Assembly: GCF_964019385.1 (NCBI RefSeq) | Contig: NC_088644.1 | Location: 35,205,351 to 35,269,350, forward strand | Source: Sycon ciliatum | Taxonomy: Eukaryota > Porifera > Calcarea > Leucosolenida > Sycettidae | Direction of reading: 5' to 3' | DNA: 64,000 bases | In this document: in pieces, positions 33,562 to 46,275 of the stretch | How the letters are laid out: each line of letters begins with the position of its first letter | Numbering within the stretch: position 1 is the first letter of the stretch | Position numbers and translations under genes: made by a program | Notes under the pieces: model-generated | What the model was told of the DNA's origin: nothing | What the model saw: the letters and a program-made list of their open reading frames with translations, nothing else | Database searches by the model: none

Positions 33562-36470
33562 CTACTGAAGGATTCTCTGAATCCTTGTGCCATTAACAAG
33601 AGGCAGGATGAGCGCGTTACGGGTTGAGTTTGTCGAAAACCAATTGTACTTCATCATGTGTGAAGGGGTTTTATGAAGAAATATTTTATGAACCAGTGTA
33701 CAGAGATGGTGCTTATGACGAACGGAGAGAGGAGAAGTGTGTGCAAGTCGATAAAGGGCATCCGAAGGAAAACATCGATCCTTGTTGTAAAGAATTTTAA
33801 GTGTAAATCTATGGTGGACTTCTAATTGGTTCAGAGTTGTGTCAGAAAGGCCACACCAAGCGGTATCGCAATAGTCGAATATAGGGAGAATATAGCACTG
33901 ATAAAATAATAGTTTACGCTGGATGGGCAAATGAGTGCAATGTGGTTGTAGTACCCCTTATGCTGAACTGGTTCGCTTGCATACACAGTTGACATGTGCA
34001 GCCCAAGAGAGTTTGCAGTCAAACATCACACCTAGATGTTTGTGCTGAGTAACAACACGGATAGGCATAGTCGAGTCAGGGAAGTATAATGGTTGATCAG
34101 GAGGGGATGAAGAAATATACATGGCTTCTGTCTTGTCTATATTGGGCTGGAGTTTCCACGTTTGCATCCACATGACAGTGCTGTTGATGCGATGCTGCAT
34201 GGTAAAGAGTAATTGTGCAGGGGAGGAATCAGAACAGATAAGGCCAGTGTCATCCGCATACAAACTAACATCGGGGACAACTGAAGGTAGGTCATTAACG
34301 TAAAGCAAGAATAACAAAGGACCCAGAATGGAACCTTGGGGCACTCCAGACGTTACAGGGAGGGGATCAGACAAGAAATAGGACAAGCGAACAGCCTGAG
34401 AACGAGCAGACAGATACGAGGATATCCAACGCAAGGCAGCATCCTCCACCCGGAAGGTGACCTCCAACTTGGCAAGTAAGCCACGATGCCAAACGGTGTC
34501 GAATGCCTTAGCCAAGTCGAAAAACACCATTCCCACGTGCTCCCCACAGTTCCTCTTTGTCGCTATGTCTTGGACAAGTCGAGTCACCTGGTATTGAGTT
34601 GAGTCACCACGGCAGAATCCCGACTGAGCTGGTGAGAGAGCCGGAGCGATGTGCAGGTAGAGGGAATCGAATACAATACGCTCACAAAGTTTGGAAACTG
34701 TGCGCAGCAGAGAGATGGGGCGGTAGTTTGCCGGGCAAGCACGGGAGCCTTTATTCTTGTAAAGCGGTGTCACGATGGCGGATTTCCAATCCTGTGGGAA
34801 TGTACCAGTTCGAAATGACATATTTAAAAAAATAATGGCGAGAGGATAGGCTATTGATGGTGCAAGAGACTGCAGCACTTCATTCGGGATCCCATCTGAG
34901 CCGGGAGACTTTCCACATTTCAGGCGCTTCGGATATTTCCGAACTTGAAACGTAGTGACATGTCGACAGTGATTGTACGGAACGGAACAGATATGAAAGG
35001 CGACTGGGGCAAAGGGGGAATGCGCCACGAAGGATCATCAGCCAGCCCAAATGAGGTGAACTGAGTGTTCAGAATATCAGCTATGCTCTTGGGGGACGTG
35101 GCGACCGTACCGTCGGATGCTATCATCGTTTGGGGCATGACACGGCCGGAAGTGTGCCGCTGTGCTCGCACAAACTGAAAGAGTGTAGGTCGATTCGGTG
35201 ACGTTAGTGATGCTTGGATGGAGCGTATATATTGACGATGTGCTTGCCGAGACAGGTGCTTTACAGCATTCCTTTGTCGGTTATAAGCTGCATGATTTAC
35301 TGCTGTCGGATATTTTTTGTACACACTATATAGATCACGCTTGCGTTTTACAGCAGACCTGAGCCCAGCAGTAACCCATGGTGGAGATTGCATGCGGGGT
35401 CGTGGAGATGTCACAGTGTGGGTGGCTCCGAATGAGGTGAGGTGACGACGGAAGGCGGACTGGAGCTCACAATCAAAGTGATGAAGTGCGTCATTAACAT
35501 CAGTGTACGAGTTCAGAGAGGACCAGTTGTAGCCAGCTAAATCAGCGTTGATTAATTGCCAAAGGTGCGAAGGTACTTGTTTGAAGCGATACAGTGAAGA
35601 GGGAGGACCAGTGGAAGAGTTGGGGAAGTAGTTCGAAATAGGGGCGTAACATAAAGTGCAAACAATCTGTATATGGTCAGACATACCCAAGGGAGGTGCT
35701 TGATCAATTGAGCGCATGAGGCGTGGTCGGTTGGTGATCACCAAGTCCAGACACGAAACAGAGCCATTAGGCGAGGAATGAGTGGGGAAGTCAACCATCT
35801 GGTGGAGCCCAAGAGCAGCAAATACTGTGCTAAGGAGATCACCAGCCTTCGAGGTAGACTCGGTGGGACACCAGCTTGAGTTGTGGGCGTTGAAATCGCC
35901 AGTCACTAACAGATCATAAGAATCTAAACAGACTGACTGTAATGCCTCAACAAACATGTCACAAAAGTACGACAATTGCATTGTGCTCTGTGAGGGTGGT
36001 CGATACATGCAGCATAGTAAGATGTGATTCTGAGATTGAGTAGAGGGGGAGCCAAGTTCAAGCCACACAGACTCGCAGCCAGGGCGTTGAAGGTCGGCAC
36101 GAGGGGAGACGTAAGGAAAGGAGTCCGAACGGACAAGTACGGCAACACCCCCATACCCACGGCTACAATGTGCTTACCGATTGTCTTCCGGAGGTCGATC
36201 TCTGCGGATGCAGATATAGCCTGACAGTGAGAGCGGGTTCGAGGGACAGAGCCACGTCTCTGTTAGGCAGATTATGTCAGGCTTAGCACATTCGGCAATA
36301 ACGCAGAGCTCAGACAACTTGTTGACAACAGAGCGACAATTCAGAGATACTAGGGTTAAATCACGCTGGGATTTAGGGAAAAAAGGGAACGCTGATGGAT
36401 TTAGCGCAAGACCATTCGACTTAGCACCCCGAAGACTACAACTGGTGAAAAGTAGCAAAAGCCATGGCAA
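33562..36470 (-). mobile_element. CR1/L2-group LINE without insertion, frameshifted (unit 2)
   Basis: Same element as in unit 1 but without the 1.22-kb insertion, so the endonuclease (36470 to about 34990) and RT (to 33562) are adjacent. A run has lost one base near 35012 (CAAAGGGGGA versus CAAAAGGGGGA in unit 1), which puts endonuclease and RT in different frames. The two in-frame TAA codons of unit 1 are also present. YADD, GVPQGSILGP and GDFNAHN motifs are intact. Confidence 0.85.
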
Positions 36471-36762
36471 CTAACGCACCATTCAACAGCTTGGAATCCT
36501 GACCGCCACTAGTGACTAGGCACTATTCAGCCTGGTCTACACCACACTGTGGCACACAGCTATGAAGTGACATTTTCTGTCCCAGGGGAAACTCGCGGAA
36601 AAAAGGGCACATTTTCGGCCATAACTCTTGAACGGCTGGTCAGATAGGGACACAGTTTTCAGAGAATTTGCAGCTATTCATGCTCTTTCAACTGACGTAG
36701 CACTCAATATGAATTTACAAATTCGATTTTTCAGCGAATTTTTGGGTGATGTGCCCCCTTAA

Positions 36763-37719
36763 GGGGGCACATCACCCAAAAATTTCATATGGCATTCAAT
36801 TGACCGTAACTTTGGTGTTTCTCAGTGGATTTGAGTGAAATTTTGACCACACACTCCTGCCACTATGCTGGCCCTCAGGACATGATTTACAAGTTCTTGC
36901 GCCTCACTGACAGGCTTTCCAGGCCGGAAAAACTCAAATTTCCGGCATAGTGCTACGGTGTGCGAGCCACCCAGGAGCCAAACAAATGCATTTACATTTT
37001 TTTCACATTTTCGTGCCCATTCTGTCCGTGCGCGGGACCCAAACCTAAAACAAGTCCAGAAGCAGCCATGGGTGGTGGGGTACGGCCCCTCAACGTGGCC
37101 CTGGAATCTGTCACAACGGAACGAGTGGGCGTTCTTTCACGGACTCCCACAGACCCAAGTCAATTTTTGAATTTTTTTAGGTTTGGCACGTGCTACGAGG
37201 TCGTACCTTTGATACAACATCCAGTGCTGGGACCTCCACAGCAAGCCATTTCCACAGCGCTGCACACCAAATCCAGGATGCCCTCAGAAACCGGCAAAGA
37301 CTGCCACTAACGTTTCACTACTGCCTAGTACTGAATCCTACCTGACTTCTTGACACGACTCAAACTTGCCAAAGTCACTAAATCAACGTCAACTACAATA
37401 ATCAAGCCACATATCTGGAACGTCACGAGGGTGCTGGCAAAAGTCCTGCTGCACGGCGGCGGGCTTCGCCCGCCGCCGTGCAGCCCAATACGTGGTTTTT
37501 TAACGTGATTTTTTGGACTTTTTTGGACAAATGACAGCATGCGACAAAAAAATCTTTCCTTGCAAGGGCACATTTTCGGCCATAACTCTTGAACGGCTGG
37601 TCAGATAGGGACACAGTTTTCAGAGAATTTGCAGCTATTCATGCTCTTTCAACTGACGTAGCACTCAATATGAATTTACAAATTCGATTTTTCAGCGAAT
37701 TTTTGGGTGATGTGCCCCC
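36763..37719. mobile_element. Non-autonomous TTAA element (unit 2)
   Basis: Copy of 20718-21684, flanked by TTAA at 36759-36762 and 37720-37723; a solo right end precedes it at 36604-36758. Confidence 0.8.
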
Positions 37720-38110
37720 TTAAGGTGGCGATCTACCTTCAGGGGTCAAAATTTTGTGAAATTTTCAACTTGCTCTAATTTCGTCCAATTCGGTGTCAAA
37801 TTGCTCGTATAGATCCCAGACATCATCTCTGAAAATTTGAGTGAGATTGCTTTATCCATATGGCTGCTATGAGCTTGCAAAGACCGAATGTAACATATCT
37901 TTGACACGCACAATTGCAACTTTTTGGGGGAAAACGTAGAAATCAGTCTTTTCACGGTAAATCCTTGTGGATTTTGTTCAAATTTTCTGTGCTCGTCAGA
38001 AATACCACTGCTGACTCATGCCATACCAATACGCACATATTACGTCATCATGGACACAGTGCGCATGCGCAAATCAATAATTCGATAATTTGTGAAGAAT
38101 TCAAACAATT

Positions 38111-38692
38111 GTGTTTGGAAAGTCTATTGGAGACGTCTCACGTCGTCGCCTGTCACCAAGATCGGGTGGAATGAGTACTGTCCGTCGTCTTGGATGCCCG
38201 AAGCAGCCTATATTACTGCCAGAAGCTCTCGATATCCATCTATCCGCTGAAAATATCCCTGACGTTGACGACGCTGTTCAAATTTATTGGCAAAAAAATT
38301 GCCAAGCGAAGACGTATTTCAACTTCATCTCCAACTCTGACTACTCTGACGATGACGATGTCAACAACAGTTCTAGCCATTGTGGTGATTAGTTTTTCTC
38401 TCTCTTTCGGCGTCAGGCAGTGAGTGCAAAATATAGCCTACTGGAGTTAGTCTGTGAAATATTGAGTGATTTCTGCTATTTCTGGTCAAATCAGTATGCT
38501 GTCAGCTGTACCAGTCCACATCCCATCGTAGATCTACTAAGCGAGCAGGCAAACCCAGATATTTGCCTTGGGATTTCATTGACGATTGTGTGTGGTGAGA
38601 AGAGAAGTCCATTCAGTTCTGAGAAATTCAATTTCAAATTGGAAGTCCACAGGCCTGCATTTAGTATGCGCCGAATTCATCACCGCCAGTGA
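38111..38692 (+). pseudogene. Transposase N-terminal remnants (unit 2 element)
   Basis: Two separate open pieces are left. One has an acidic segment SNSDYSDDDDVNNSSS like the Ser/Asp stretch of the intact protein. The second contains SEKFNFKLEVHRPAFSMRRI, which aligns with KKFNRVWEVNRRAVFGMRLI of the unit 1 transposase. The catalytic DGTW and GDGD regions are not found, so the protein is not functional. Confidence 0.6.
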
Positions 38693-39832
38693 CGCTTTGC
38701 ATAGTTTTCAATATTCTACTGCCCATATATACTAAGACCTGTGGCGGCAACGCGATCCTATTCAATCTGTGGTCATGTTCTCCGAGATGAGTTCAGAAGC
38801 AGACATGTGATCTGCTACGCTGGATCTGAGGCAATTTACCAAAGTGGCAGTGCTGCAACCGCATGCGATCGCCGTGATGTGTGACGGAAACGGCATGGCT
38901 GCACCCTGGATATGCCTCATTCATCAGCACCTATATTGCCATACGCATGGAGAGAGGCCACCAGTGAAGGCTGGGTTTCCGACTTGATTTTGCCTGCAAT
39001 GATCCTGATTGAACAAGCCCTTAGAGAAGAAAAGAAGACTCTAGCTGAACACTGAAACCAGATAGCATCGCGTTTCTGCTCGGCACCGCACTAAGTAACA
39101 CCATTGTGATACAACCAGGAAGAGCTGGGAACTTGTGGGAAGTGACAAAGAAGTCAAGGAAGAAGTAAAGAAGACTGAAGAAGAGCATTACTAATCATCA
39201 AGGAGACCAAAATGAGGTCACCTACGAGCCAGATGGCTTCTGATGTGAAGATTTGTAGGCAGGTAGGCTGGAATTGGATAGACCTTTTTTGTGTGTTTTT
39301 GGTAACTTTTTAGCCTATCCCGCATTTTTCTACCACGATTGCGGCAAAGTGGTAGGTGCTATACCCCTAAACCTATACATTTCTGAGCTCTGTGATGCAT
39401 CAGCTAGTTCGTGAATGTCTTCGTTTAGCCATTTATCATTGCTTGTTCTCACATTGGTTGTGGACCCGATCATGACTTTTTTTGCGGATGCGCGCGTCAA
39501 AACGCTTTGTTGTGACATTGTGATCTAAAGGACTTTGCAACTGTTTCTTGATATTCAGTACCTAGAAATATATGTTAGGAACACTGTAGCAATTGGTTAT
39601 TTTCTACTTGATGGATGCATATTTCAATTTTGCGGTTAAGAGGTGCGGGTGCGGCCAATTATCGCGATTCGGCGATAACAATGGACATGAGCGGAGTCTG
39701 TCCTCTATTTGTGCTGCTCCTTGTCCTTTGGTACATAATGAATGTCTCCAGAAAATTTGACCTAATTCCAAAGAGAATTGGCTGAGATGTTTGTATTTTA
39801 CGGTGGACTATCCGCGAAGGTAGATCGCCACC
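38693..39832. other. Rest of unit 2 Kolobok-type element, no readable gene
   Basis: Sequence between the transposase remnant and the right inverted end. I see no continuing transposase frame; Lys/Glu-rich phrases near 39150-39200 may be a decayed C-terminus. Confidence 0.4.
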
Positions 39833-39962
39833 TTAAGGACGCGAGCACTATTGAACCATTATCAGTTGTATGATGATTGCCTATTTAGGCGTGAAGCTAT
39901 TGTAACAACGGTGATGCGTGCTGCTCTGTGACTAGTGTGCACTGGGTGATGCGTCGAATGCT

Positions 39963-40470
39963 TAGGCCTTGACCATCTTGTTGACGGATTATGCTAATAT
40001 TTTCGTGAAATTATGCTTTTCGCATTGCTGAAAAAATTGCAGAATTATGCTGTTTTTATGGTAAAAGTTACCATATTATGCCGCATTATGCTCACATACG
40101 CTGCTAATGCAAAATGGTTCTGTGCAAAATAACAAGGGAATTTTTTTGTAGAGTAGGTTGTACTGTAGTACTAGTAGCAAAAGTTCAACGGGGTCAATGC
40201 ATCGTCCGACCTGGCTACGACCATCACTGATTGTAGTGGACTGGACATATCATCAAGGCCAAGGGAGTCGTAAACCTACTTCCTACTATCCTAGTGCATC
40301 TACTTGTACTTGTACTTGTAGAACATGTTCAACTGTATGGAATTTGATGCGAACAGGCGGATTATTACAATTTTATGCGATTCGTATGCAATTTGCCTCG
40401 AATTATGCGATTATTCGATTCTGGAAGGAATTATGCGAAAAATTATGCTAGCATAATCCGTCAAGGCCTA
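39963..40470. mobile_element. hAT-like MITE (unit 3)
   Basis: Copy of 7096-7603. Confidence 0.8.
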
Positions 40471-41508
40471 CGAATGCTACATCCATAGTTACATTATCAT
40501 CAACTAACTATTTTATTTATAATTACTTCAAAGAAGTATTTTTATTTAAAGGATCTCCCAGAGGCGATGGCCTGTCGAGGGGATCTCCTGATGCAAATCA
40601 TGCAATAGAAATAAACAGTGAGGAAAACTACACGTGTTACAGTATATGCTACATAATGAGCAATAAACTACTTAGTGTGTGCGGATTTTGGCTAGCCCAC
40701 TTCGATGCCCTAACGCCTTGTGCATGCCCTATACAACAGGTATACTTGTACTGTGATCACTTTCTGTAAAAAAAATCTATTTTCCGCTTTGCCATGATTG
40801 CTGTGTTTGCTTTCTTTCTATATAAAATAACATGGCGAGCACGGAGACACATTTATATTTTCATGTCATGGTATGCATGCATGGTGAACGTATTAGAACT
40901 CAACTGGCACTTGGAACATTATTGTAAGTGAGATGTCTGGCTTAATCTGCATGTATCTACATAGAAGGAAACCAAACATTGGCTGAAGATGATGATACAG
41001 TGAAACTTGTCTAGTCGACTGCTCAAGGGACTTTCAAAGTGGGGTCTCTGTAGCAAGGTGGTCTCTTTATCCCAGTGGCATTTGACTGGAAATAGCATCC
41101 CTTGGTCCTGGCTGCAGTGATCTCCTGGGACAGGTGGTCGCCTTATCCGAGTGGTCGCCTTGACAGGTTTAATAACTGTACATGCGTCCAGGTGAAGACA
41201 AACAGAGAGCCAACATGTAACATGTGTAGCACGGGGACGACAACCCTTGACCTTGGCCTTGGCAGCAGTGATCAGTCGTCTACCTACCCACATACACATT
41301 CTCGTCTATGACACATGCAAGGCTGCATACTGGCGGCAAGACTCATTCGTCAAGGCAAACACAGTAAACCCAGTCGGTCACCTCAGCTATGCTGCAACTA
41401 CACGACCAACGGTGTACTAGGAAAATCTCCACAGCGCTGGACAGCACTCTTGGTCTACTGTCAACAAAAGATCTGGAAAAATCTTTTTGAATATACCTAT
41501 TTCAAGTA

Positions 41509-44500
41509 CTAGAATAACCTTTGACTCAGATTTGAGCCATAAAATAAATAATACAATATTTGATGAAGTTGATTGTTCCAACTAGAAACACACGCTTCTT
41601 GCCGAACTTGACACTTGACTGACTTGACTGACTTCATGTTGATAGCCGCCGAAGTCGCAACGTCTAAGTTCGTACAATCTTTGATATTTAGAAAAACCGT
41701 CGATATCCTCAGCGCAAACGCTCCGCCTTTGGCAAAGGCCCTGATCACAATATAGTAGGTCTTGGCGGGGAGAAGAGGGTGCACAACACGCGGGTTACCA
41801 TCCTCACCACCATCAGTGGCTGCAGCGATGAAACGTGTTTCAATGTCAGGACCATACAGGGTGAGTGCCAGGTCAGCTTCATCGCCAGTCGTCTAAGCAG
41901 TTAAAACAACAAACACCGGAAAATCGTCCAGAACACACCTTTAACGCCCCCCCCCCCCCCCCCCCCAACGGTTGCACATGCAATGCTCATTTCTCACCCG
42001 CATGAGACCCGGAAAGCGAGCTATTCCGCCTCCATCTGGGGTCGCGGGCATTCCTAGTGTGTTTACATACATCCAAGAAACTGACTGGGACCCTGAGTGA
42101 AGGCAGTCGAGAAACCTCCTGGCCGGGCCAGCCTGTTTGACACGTGAACGCACCACAACTTTCCGCCTTGGCAGCGTACATATCCCACATGCGCATTCAT
42201 GACGATATTCCGCCTTGGCAGCGTACATTTCCGCAGTCCCAAATGCATGCTGCATCCCGTCATTCAATGAGGTTGTTAAACTGTCCGGGCAGGAGTGACT
42301 GTAGGTGCAGGTCGGGCTGAACTTCTCCATATAACCATGGTTTTATCCACCCATAACCTAGTTTTCAAAGCTGACGGGACTCTTTTATCGGAATTAACTT
42401 GTACTACCTCCGCGTCATTAAAATTGTCGCTTCGCACATCGCAATGTTTGTGAGTTTCTCGTCTTAGTCAGACAGTCAGAATCGCTGTTTTCTGTGTTCG
42501 AACATTAATGCGACCCTTCCTGCGCAATGTCTACGTTTTACTGAAGCCGTGGTGGTCTCAGACTTTGTCGGAGCTCTCTTCTGCACCAAACAAATCCATT
42601 GCTCTCCTCACTATTCCGCCCCAGAGCGCGTATCGTTTTTTTCTGGTTTTAGTGCCGTCCCACATTTTTCCCGTGTGCATATATCAAGACTGCAAGCTTG
42701 GGTATAATAATCCTGGTATCTCTCCTGAATTCTAAATTCTGAAGTTGACGATGGCAAGGACAAAGTGTTCTCAAATTCCTAAAATGCGCTACGTGTGGCG
42801 CATGTTGCTGGGAATGTAGTAGGTCTGAAAACACCAACAACATCAGTAAAGCGTTTGCCAAGGACAGAAGTTGCGAAACTGCTTACCCTATCTCGCTGGA
42901 AGGTCGTTGCAGTGTACTTGAAAAATTGCTACTTTGCCCTAATCGCCTGCCACCTGGAGGCATGGATCGCATGAAAACGAAGTTTCTAGACCTGAATTTG
43001 AACGCCCGTGCTGAAGGGTCTGCCTCAAACTCTGATGAAGACGTCAACCTTAGCTGCAAGTGCAGCGAAGCGGGAGGTCACAAACTAAAGCTTGGTCCGT
43101 CGACAATGCTCTGCCTCAATTTCTAGCTGATTTCTTTGCCCTTCGAGTGGACAAATTAAATTCGAAAAATCGCTCTGGGTAGGGACAATTTTAATGACGC
43201 GGAGGAAGTACCCAGAACGTCTAGAAGCACATCTCTCTCTCTTTCTCTCCCTCCCTTCCTCCCTACCTCTCTCTCTCTCTCTCCCCCTCCCCCCCCCCCC
43301 CCCATGAAAACACACATCTATCACACACATACCTCGATTGTGTACTTTCTTTTTTCTTTTGGATCACTTGTGAACGTGAATTTCATTTCCTCTCCAGGGC
43401 TGATGTGATCTAGAGGAAACAGCAAAGTGCAAAATAATAGGAAGTTGGGCCTTATGGCATCTCTCCGAGACTGGTGCGAATCACTCGCAAAGCTCCAGTC
43501 CTGGTTCGATGCAGTCAATCAGCATGTTGATATCGTACGTACGGAATTGAGCAAGCAGCTGATATACTCTATCAAGCCGCGGTGATGCAGCCAGCTGTTT
43601 TGTTCTACCATGTGCACAGGGACTGTGTGACATCATAGACTCATGAATATCAGGCACGTAGGAGCAAATTCACAAACACATTACAAAATTGTATATATAG
43701 GGACACTTCCCCCATCAATGCCTTTGTAAGATGTTCAGTTCATAGGCCAGCGAAACAAAAACTTCTTGGGACGATTTACGGCCATTGCAACGGAAAGTGC
43801 TTCTACTGCAAATATCAATGATTCACAGCTCAGCGCACTAAACCAGCATTGAGCGATGCGCAGCTAGTGCGTAAGATCTCATTCATGCTAAGCAAGGGAT
43901 TTTGAAGACAGTGCCTATTGTCAAAGTTTCAAAAAATAGCAGTGCTGCTGCTGCTGCTGCTCAATGGCTGAACCTGACCATCCTGTAGTGCTATAAACTG
44001 CAAAACAGAGAGTGCCAGAATTCTGTCTGGTTTGCCTCAAAGTCATCTGCCTTTGTGGAAAGCCCCCGTCTCGCAGTTAAAAGACGCTGCCTTGGATGCT
44101 TTGTGCCGATATAGACATGCCTTGTTGTTGACTTGACCGCATAGGGATCAGTTCAGCCAATCAATCTGAGCTCTGGGTTAACTGGGTTATTCTTAGTGCC
44201 AGCAGTCGCCAGCAGTTGTCTCAGGAATGGAGATGAATGTTTTATTAAAAGGGAGGGTAATCTTACTCTTTGACTTGTCAGCATCTTCAGGCAGAGTCTG
44301 CGGTTCTTCCTTTGGTGGTGCTGGCTTTGTGCCAGGAGGACCGTAGAGTTTCCTCACAACGAGTTTGTCCGTCGGTGAAAGCTCTGATATCACGGGAAAA
44401 TCAGAATCCTGTGTCGGCCTCCCATCAATGCTCAATATCAACCCTTTAGGAAATCTGTGCACGACAACCAACAGTTTACGTACAGAACACGGACAGAAGT

Positions 44501-46204
44501 CAAGAAATCAAACTACTAATAAGTTAAACAAACAATAAGAGAACTGAAAAAGTGTTTTTTTAAACTCTTGGACAGCCTGAAACCTCTCTGTTTTACTAAT
44601 ATGTTATAAATATAATAATATGTTCATCCTTGCATCGAGTCAAGAACTTGGTTTTAGCACTGAACTCCCACTACGATGCCTTTAGCCGATTGGCAAATGC
44701 TTTCACTTACTAATACTTGACTTCACCGCAATCTGTTCAACCAGACACTAAGAGCCCTGCTGATAATAAAGAACACGATTGAAACAGCTAGTTGTTCGAA
44801 GATTCAGTACCAATATATTTAGTATGATTTCACCTCGAAGCATGAACTTAATCCAGCCTATATGGTGCTTGGTCCTGCCGCTGATCCCGAGACCCATGGT
44901 CGGGGGAGGTAGGCCCAAATCACCACCCATGGTCGGAGGAGGTAGGCCCAATTCACCAACACGCTGCGCCGGTTTCCCGCTCTATAGTCATGTCTCCCCA
45001 TTGGTTCAGTCTTCCCATTCCGTTCCCCGCTGGACTGTGTATTTCAGAAAGAAAAATAAAATAAAAAAATAAATAAAGAATGGACTCGGATGGAGAGCCA
45101 AGGATAAATATATATTAAATAAAAAATGGACCAAGGAACTACATGTAAAAGTTACGCTATAATGTCCACTAACACCACCAGTTACTAAACGGCTAGTTAG
45201 TTGTAGGACGTCAGTACCGTCGGTCAGTGTCGTGAGCTGATTGTTTCGTACCTGGTGGTGTTAGTGGACATTATAATTATAGCGTAACTCGTAGTTACTT
45301 GGTCCATTTTATATTTAATATAAATTTATCCTTGGCTCTCCATCCAAGTCCATTCTTTATTTTATTTTTTATACTGAAATACACAGTGCAGCACTTCATT
45401 TTTTTATTTACAGGTGGAATCCTGATAATTCGAATATGGCTTAATTCGAACATACCGCTTAATTAGAAGTGTTTCCAGGATTGATTTCTGTCAATTCGAT
45501 TCCCACATAAAGTTTTCTGATAATTCGAACCTCGAACCGGACATGTCCGGTTAATTCGAAGTTCCACGGATTTCACTTTCATAGAAAATGTGTGGGATTT
45601 GTGCTGATAATTCGAAGTAAGCAAAGTGTAATTCGAAGTTCACTATACACTGTAATGATCAGTTCAGTTTGCATGAGCAGGCTGTGCTGGTCAGTTCAGT
45701 ATCCGTGAAATCTGTATCTAAGGTCCATAGCGCAACTCTACGTGAACATGGGAGCATTTTGACATACATATTGTGTTGTGGGTTCATGTTTGGATAATTA
45801 GAATGTCCGGATAATCAGAAGATTTTTCCTGGCATTTGGAGATTCGAATTATCAGGATTACACCTGAAATATAAAAAGTAAAGCATTGAGTTACATGGAG
45901 ACACTTACCTATAGTGCATGATGGACTGCATGTCGTATGTAGAGCCTGTAACATCATCCGCCTTGAACGGTTCCAGGATTTGTCTCTGGATCTGCTCCTC
46001 ATCCCAGTAGTTTGGTGACCCCGTGAACTCTGCCATCACCTTGGGCACGTTCCAGAGCACAATGCCCTTGATGGGTGACTGGTGTTCGTGCAGTAGACCA
46101 AGCACGTGACCAAATTCGTGGAGTACAGTTGACTTGTCAATCACAGCAAGGTTCATCGTGCACTCATCTTTAGGAATCTGAAAACGCGCATGCCGGGGAA
46201 GGTG

Positions 46205-46275
<71 letters not shown>

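Larger units (their letters stand above)
37724..39832 (+). mobile_element. Kolobok-type element, internally deleted (unit 2)
   Basis: 2109 bp with perfect 17-bp inverted ends GGTGGCGATCTACCTTC, flanked by TTAA at 37720-37723 and 39833-39836. The ends share GGTGGC and subterminal GGGTC-AAAA spacing with the unit 1 and unit 3 elements, but otherwise it is a different family member. It occupies exactly the same TTAA of the unit backbone, in the same orientation. Confidence 0.85.
24629..39848. repeat. Array unit 2 (15,220 bp)
   Basis: Same backbone as unit 1, but it lacks the 409-bp MITE and the 1.22-kb LINE insertion. It carries a diverged protease allele and ends with a different, 2109-bp TTAA element. 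It is the outlier of the four units. Confidence 0.95.
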